This document shows, piece by piece, positions 6,312-9,153 of a DNA stretch of 9,153 nt. This stretch comes from Streptosporangiaceae bacterium. Lineage in GTDB: Bacteria; Actinomycetota; Actinomycetes; Streptosporangiales; Streptosporangiaceae. How positions within the stretch are numbered: position 1 is the stretch's first letter; every line of letters starts with the position of its first letter. The notes beneath the pieces are model-generated. The model made no database searches, was not told the DNA's origin, and worked only from the letters and a program-made list of their open reading frames with translations. Position numbers and translations under genes: made by a program. Where the stretch lies: NCBI GenBank assembly GCA_030045215.1, contig JASIBJ010000591.1:1-9153 (forward strand), in the 5' to 3' direction.

Positions 6312-6318
6312 GACAATA
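6312..6318. promoter_or_regulatory. Possible overlapping divergent -10 boxes
   Basis: GACAAT (6312-6317) on the + strand ends six bases before the ATG at 6324, the position expected for a leaderless DUF1707 transcript. The complement of 6313-6318 reads TATTGT on the minus strand, about 40 bases before the ABC-F start. A TTGAAG hexamer lies 19 bases further upstream on that strand as a possible -35. These are consensus-like matches only. Confidence 0.35.
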
Positions 6319-6323
6319 GCTGC

Positions 6324-7118
6324 ATGACCCCCCAGGACTTCAACGCGAATTCCGGGCTCCGGGCGTCGGACGCCGACCGCGACCGGGCCGCCTCGGTGAT
6401 CAACGAAGCGATGGCCGAGGGCCGCCTGACGGCCGAGGAGCACTCGGACCGGCTAGATCTGGTCTACGCCGCCAAGACCCAGGCGGACCTGGTCCCCCTG
6501 CTGGACGATCTGCCCGCCGCCGGCGCCGCTGCGGCGGCAGCGTCCATTCCGGCACCGGCTCCGCGCAGCGGGCGCCCCCGGCGGATCATCGCGATCCTCG
6601 GCGGCGCGAGCCGTAAGGGCGGCTGGCATGCCGAGCCCGTGATCGACATCCTGGCGATCTTGGGCGGGGTCGACCTCGACTTCCGGGAGGCGGTGCTTCC
6701 GGGTAAGGAGGTAGTGCTCAGAGCCATCACCGTCCTTGGCGGCGTCACCGTGATCGTGCCGCCGGAGATGCGTGTCATCGACGACGGCGGCGTCGCGATC
6801 CTGGGCGGCAAGGACCTGGTCGGGGCCAGCGCCGAGTCGTCCGGCCCGGACTCGCCCGTGCTGCGCGTCCAGGGCACCTGCGTGCTCGGCGGCATCGACG
6901 TCAAGCGCAAGTCCCGCAAGCGCACGGGCATCAAGGGCACAACAGGCGCTAGCTCGGGCCTGCTGGGCGGTCGTGGCCTGGACGGCGTGCTGGGCCAGGT
7001 CAGGGATCAGCGGCACGAGATCCACGAGGAGATCAGGCAGCGCCGGCACGATGTTCACGACGAGATCAGGCAGCGCCGGCGTGAGATCCGCCAGGGCTGG
7101 AGCGGAGACGACGACTAG
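6324..7118 (+). CDS. DUF1707 protein with LiaF-like LGG-repeat domain and charged coiled C-terminus
   Basis: The 264-residue protein has an N-terminal DUF1707 domain at residues ~11-63 (LRASDADRDRAASVINEAMAEGRL...LDLVYAAKTQADLVPLLDDLP). An Ala/Pro-rich linker (65-85) follows. Next comes a segment with five LGG-containing strands (91-94, 112-115, 137-140, 159-162, 187-190), resembling the C-terminal domain of LiaF-type cell-wall stress proteins (DUF2154-like). Residues 227-257 are a highly charged helix built of 11-residue repeats. No membrane segment is seen, unlike many DUF1707 proteins. A role in envelope stress sensing or regulation is inferred from the family only. The ATG at 6324 is chosen over one at 6306. 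Neither has a ribosome site, and GACAAT six bases upstream suggests leaderless expression. The gene ends one base from the convergent VWA gene. Confidence 0.85.
   Translation: MTPQDFNANSGLRASDADRDRAASVINEAMAEGRLTAEEHSDRLDLVYAAKTQADLVPLLDDLPAAGAAAAAASIPAPAPRSGRPRRIIAILGGASRKGGWHAEPVIDILAILGGVDLDFREAVLPGKEVVLRAITVLGGVTVIVPPEMRVIDDGGVAILGGKDLVGASAESSGPDSPVLRVQGTCVLGGIDVKRKSRKRTGIKGTTGASSGLLGGRGLDGVLGQVRDQRHEIHEEIRQRRHDVHDEIRQRRREIRQGWSGDDD
7029..7080 (+). repeat. Tandem 33-bp repeat in the DUF1707 gene
   Basis: GAGATCAGGCAGCGCCGGC occurs identically at 7029-7047 and 7062-7080, a period of 33 bases. It encodes the EIRQRR core of an 11-residue helical repeat; a third, more diverged unit precedes it (RDQRHEIHEEI) and a partial one follows. 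Confidence 0.8.
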
Positions 7119-7119
7119 C

Positions 7120-8373
7120 TCAGGCGGCCGCTGCTGACCTGGGCTCGCCGGGGCCGATCGAGTGGATGCCGGTTCGGCGGCGGACCGGATCGGCCAGCGC
7201 TGCGGTCAGATCCGCGAGCGCATCCATCGTGTGCGCGCTCACGACCGCATCGCAATACGGCCACGCGGCGGCCATCCCGCCGGCCAGGGGCTCGTAGGCA
7301 GCACTCTTGGTCCGCGGGTTCACCCAGATAATCCGGTGCGCGACGAGTGACAGCCGCTGCATCTCGCGCCGCACCACGGCCGGGTCTCCGGTGTCCCAGC
7401 CGTCGGAGATGATCAGCACGACGGCGCCCCTGGCCATGCCACGGCGGCCGTAGCGGTCGTTGAACTCCTTGAGCGCCTCTCCCAGCCTGGTGCCGCCGAG
7501 CCAGTCCGGGGCGGCCTGCCCGGCCCGCCGTAGCGCCTCGCTCGGCGCCGACCGAGCCAGGGCCGGAGTCAGCCTGGTCAGGCGGGTGGCGAACGTGAAC
7601 ACCTCCGCCTGGGCGCCGCCGGCCGCGCAGTAGAGCAACTGGATCATGGCCCTGGCATAGGGCTCCATTGATCCGGAAATATCACACAACACGACCAAAC
7701 GTCGCGGTCGGGTTGTGGGCACCCGGCCGATCAGGCGGAAGGCGTGCCCTCCGGTGCGGCGCGCATGGCGCAGCGTCGCTCGCACATCGGTGCGCCGGCC
7801 CCCTGGTCCGGGCCGGTGCCGCCGAGACCGGCGGGCCGGAGCCGCAAGCGTCAGCTGCCGCATGAGCTCGGCCAGCTCGGCCAGTTCCGACTCCGACAGC
7901 TCAGCGAAATCGGTGCCGGACAGCCGCTCGGCCGGGCTGCCCAGGTAGGGCCGGCTGATCTCCCGTTCTGGCGCCTGCGAGCCGTCGTCGGAGATGGCCG
8001 AACTCGAGTCCCTGACCACCCCGATCAGCGCGGCATGCGCTCTGGCCGCCGTGGCTGCCTCGGCGATGGCCTCGGGCCGGGAGCGGCGATGCGCGGGCAC
8101 CTGCGTCGCTGCCTGCGGACCGAGGCCGTCCGGCACCGCGCCGAACACCTCGGCGAAGACCGCGCGCAGGATCGCGGCCTGCTCCCTGCTGGACACCAGT
8201 GTCGCCAGCGCGCAATTCAGCAACTCTCCGGCCGTGCCAGGTTGCACGAGCGTGACTGCGGCAGCGAACCGCTCACTGCGTCCCGGCCCGACCGGCAGCC
8301 CGGCCCGCCGCAGCGCAGCGCCGAAGCCGGCCGCGACGGCCGCCAGATCGTCAGCCACCTGAGACCTCGTCAT
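7120..8373 (-). CDS. VWA domain protein, CoxE-like
   Basis: The 417-residue protein has an N-terminal helical region (1-100), an Arg-rich linker with RRTDVRATLRHARRTGG (193-209), and a C-terminal von Willebrand factor A domain. The metal-binding MIDAS site is complete: DISGS (D231, S233, S235), T295 in GGTRLGEAL, and D324 in IISDGWD. The WVNPR strand (350-354) is typical of CoxE proteins. These work with MoxR/CoxD AAA+ ATPases as chaperones that mature or insert cofactors into client enzymes, classically CO dehydrogenase and related molybdenum hydroxylases. Here the AAA+ gene directly precedes it. The ATG at 8373 overlaps that gene by 23 bases and has no visible ribosome site. A GTG at 8358, with GAGG six bases upstream, is a good alternative start and would give 412 residues. 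No signal peptide is seen, so it is likely cytoplasmic. Confidence 0.9.
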   Translation of the reverse strand: MTRSQVADDLAAVAAGFGAALRRAGLPVGPGRSERFAAAVTLVQPGTAGELLNCALATLVSSREQAAILRAVFAEVFGAVPDGLGPQAATQVPAHRRSRPEAIAEAATAARAHAALIGVVRDSSSAISDDGSQAPEREISRPYLGSPAERLSGTDFAELSESELAELAELMRQLTLAAPARRSRRHRPGPGGRRTDVRATLRHARRTGGHAFRLIGRVPTTRPRRLVVLCDISGSMEPYARAMIQLLYCAAGGAQAEVFTFATRLTRLTPALARSAPSEALRRAGQAAPDWLGGTRLGEALKEFNDRYGRRGMARGAVVLIISDGWDTGDPAVVRREMQRLSLVAHRIIWVNPRTKSAAYEPLAGGMAAAWPYCDAVVSAHTMDALADLTAALADPVRRRTGIHSIGPGEPRSAAAA

Positions 8374-9153
8374 GACTGACCAGCGCGGCGAAGTCGGCCG
8401 TCCGCGCTACCCGCAGGTCCTCGGCGTACTTCAGCACGGCGCCCGCTGTCTGGCGTGCCGATGCCGCATTCAGCTCTCGCGCCCCGAGCACGTCGAGCGC
8501 GCTGGCCCAGCTGATCGCCTCGGCCACGCCGGGAGGCTTGGCCAGGTCAAGTCCGCGCAGGATGGCCACCCCGCGCGCCACCTGGCCCGCCAGCCGGATC
8601 GATGCGGCCGGCACCCGCCGCCTGATGATGGCGGCGACCCGCTCAGTGTCGGGATAGTCGATCCAGTGGTACAGGCACCGGCGCTTCAGCGCATCGTGGA
8701 GGTCCCTGGTCCGATTCGAGGTGAGCACCACGACCGGCGGATACGCGGCCCGGCGGGTGCCAAGCTCGGGAATCGTGACGGCCGACTCGGCCAGCAGCTC
8801 GAAGAGGAACGCCTCGAACTCGTCGTCACCGCGGTCGACCTCGTCGATGAGCAGCACGGCGGGACGAGGGCCGGGATGATCGAGGGCGGCCAGCAGCGGC
8901 CGCTCCAGAAGATAATCGTCGCTGAAAAGATCGGCCTCTCGGGGCGTCTCGCCCCTCGCCTCCGCTAGCCGGATCGCCAGCAGCTGGCGGGGGTAATTCC
9001 ATTCGTATAGTGCCTCCGCCGAGGTCAAGCCCTCGTAGCACTGCAGCCGGATCAGCGGCGTATCCAGCACTGCGGCGAGCGCCTTGGCCGCCTCGGTCTT
9101 GCCGACGCCGGGCTCGCCCTCCAGCAGGATGGGCTGGCCCATTCGGGCGGCGA
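8351..9153 (-). CDS. MoxR/CoxD-type AAA+ ATPase (5' end outside window)
   Basis: The frame runs open to the right edge (…AAR before the first Met at 9142), so the N-terminus is missing, probably a short leading segment. Numbered from that Met, Walker A is GEPGVGKT (9-16), Walker B VLLIDE (96-101) followed by VDRGDDEFEAFLFELL, sensor 1 is N143 in VVLTSNRTRDL, and the arginine pair R154/R155 sits in KRRCLYHWIDYP. CYEGL (35-39) and EWNYPRQLL (47-55) are characteristic of the CoxD/MoxR branch. The protein hydrolyses ATP to remodel client enzymes together with the VWA partner encoded next on the same strand. Overlap of the two genes points to translational coupling. Clients, possibly a CO dehydrogenase-like molybdenum hydroxylase, would be encoded outside the window. 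Confidence 0.92.
   Translation of the reverse strand, partial: AARMGQPILLEGEPGVGKTEAAKALAAVLDTPLIRLQCYEGLTSAEALYEWNYPRQLLAIRLAEARGETPREADLFSDDYLLERPLLAALDHPGPRPAVLLIDEVDRGDDEFEAFLFELLAESAVTIPELGTRRAAYPPVVVLTSNRTRDLHDALKRRCLYHWIDYPDTERVAAIIRRRVPAASIRLAGQVARGVAILRGLDLAKPPGVAEAISWASALDVLGARELNAASARQTAGAVLKYAEDLRVARTADFAALVSHDEVSGG

Noticed and set aside
1..9153. CRISPR array, insertion sequence or transposase gene
   Set aside because: No spaced direct repeats of CRISPR type and no transposase or integrase frame were seen. The only tandem repeats are inside protein genes.

Overview
The window is high-GC DNA with GTG/ATG starts and short purine-rich ribosome sites. It carries families typical of Actinomycetota: a DLW-39 small protein, a DUF1707 protein, and an NB-ARC-type protein with long tetratricopeptide (TPR) repeats. 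It looks like chromosome from a mycelial-type actinomycete. The genus cannot be fixed from sequence reading alone.

Left part (1-2300). A + strand gene, cut by the window edge, encodes the C-terminal part of a STAND/NLR-like protein: the end of a winged-helix region followed by 13 kinesin-light-chain-type TPRs. About 55 bases after its stop, on the minus strand, lies the 5' half of a tRNA-Ala(TGC) gene. It stops at the anticodon loop and has damaged key positions, so it is probably a recombination or integration scar. A 35-base near-perfect hairpin follows at 2264-2298.

Middle part (2300-4665). A small, very basic unknown protein is encoded on the + strand behind a strong ribosome site. Then come minus-strand genes: a class I SAM methyltransferase whose start codon abuts a strong hairpin, and a two-gene unit of a 39-residue DLW-39 protein followed by a HAD-superfamily protein. 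The HAD protein keeps the family's overall sequence but has lost the catalytic Asp and the metal-binding acidic motif, so it is probably a pseudoenzyme. The DLW-39 gene is too short for ordinary ORF calling.

Right part (4666-9153). A minus-strand ABC-F ATPase gene is divergent from a DUF1707 protein gene. Only about 50 bases separate the two starts, and these contain a possible shared -10 region. The DUF1707 gene ends one base from the end of a convergent minus-strand pair: a VWA (CoxE-like) protein, preceded by and overlapping a MoxR/CoxD-type AAA+ ATPase gene that runs off the right edge. That pair is a classic AAA-VWA chaperone module, often linked to molybdenum hydroxylases of the CO dehydrogenase family. 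Its client would be encoded beyond the window.

The observations most worth checking are the tRNA-Ala scar beside the NLR-like gene, the catalytically degraded HAD protein co-transcribed with DLW-39, and the hairpin touching the methyltransferase start codon.
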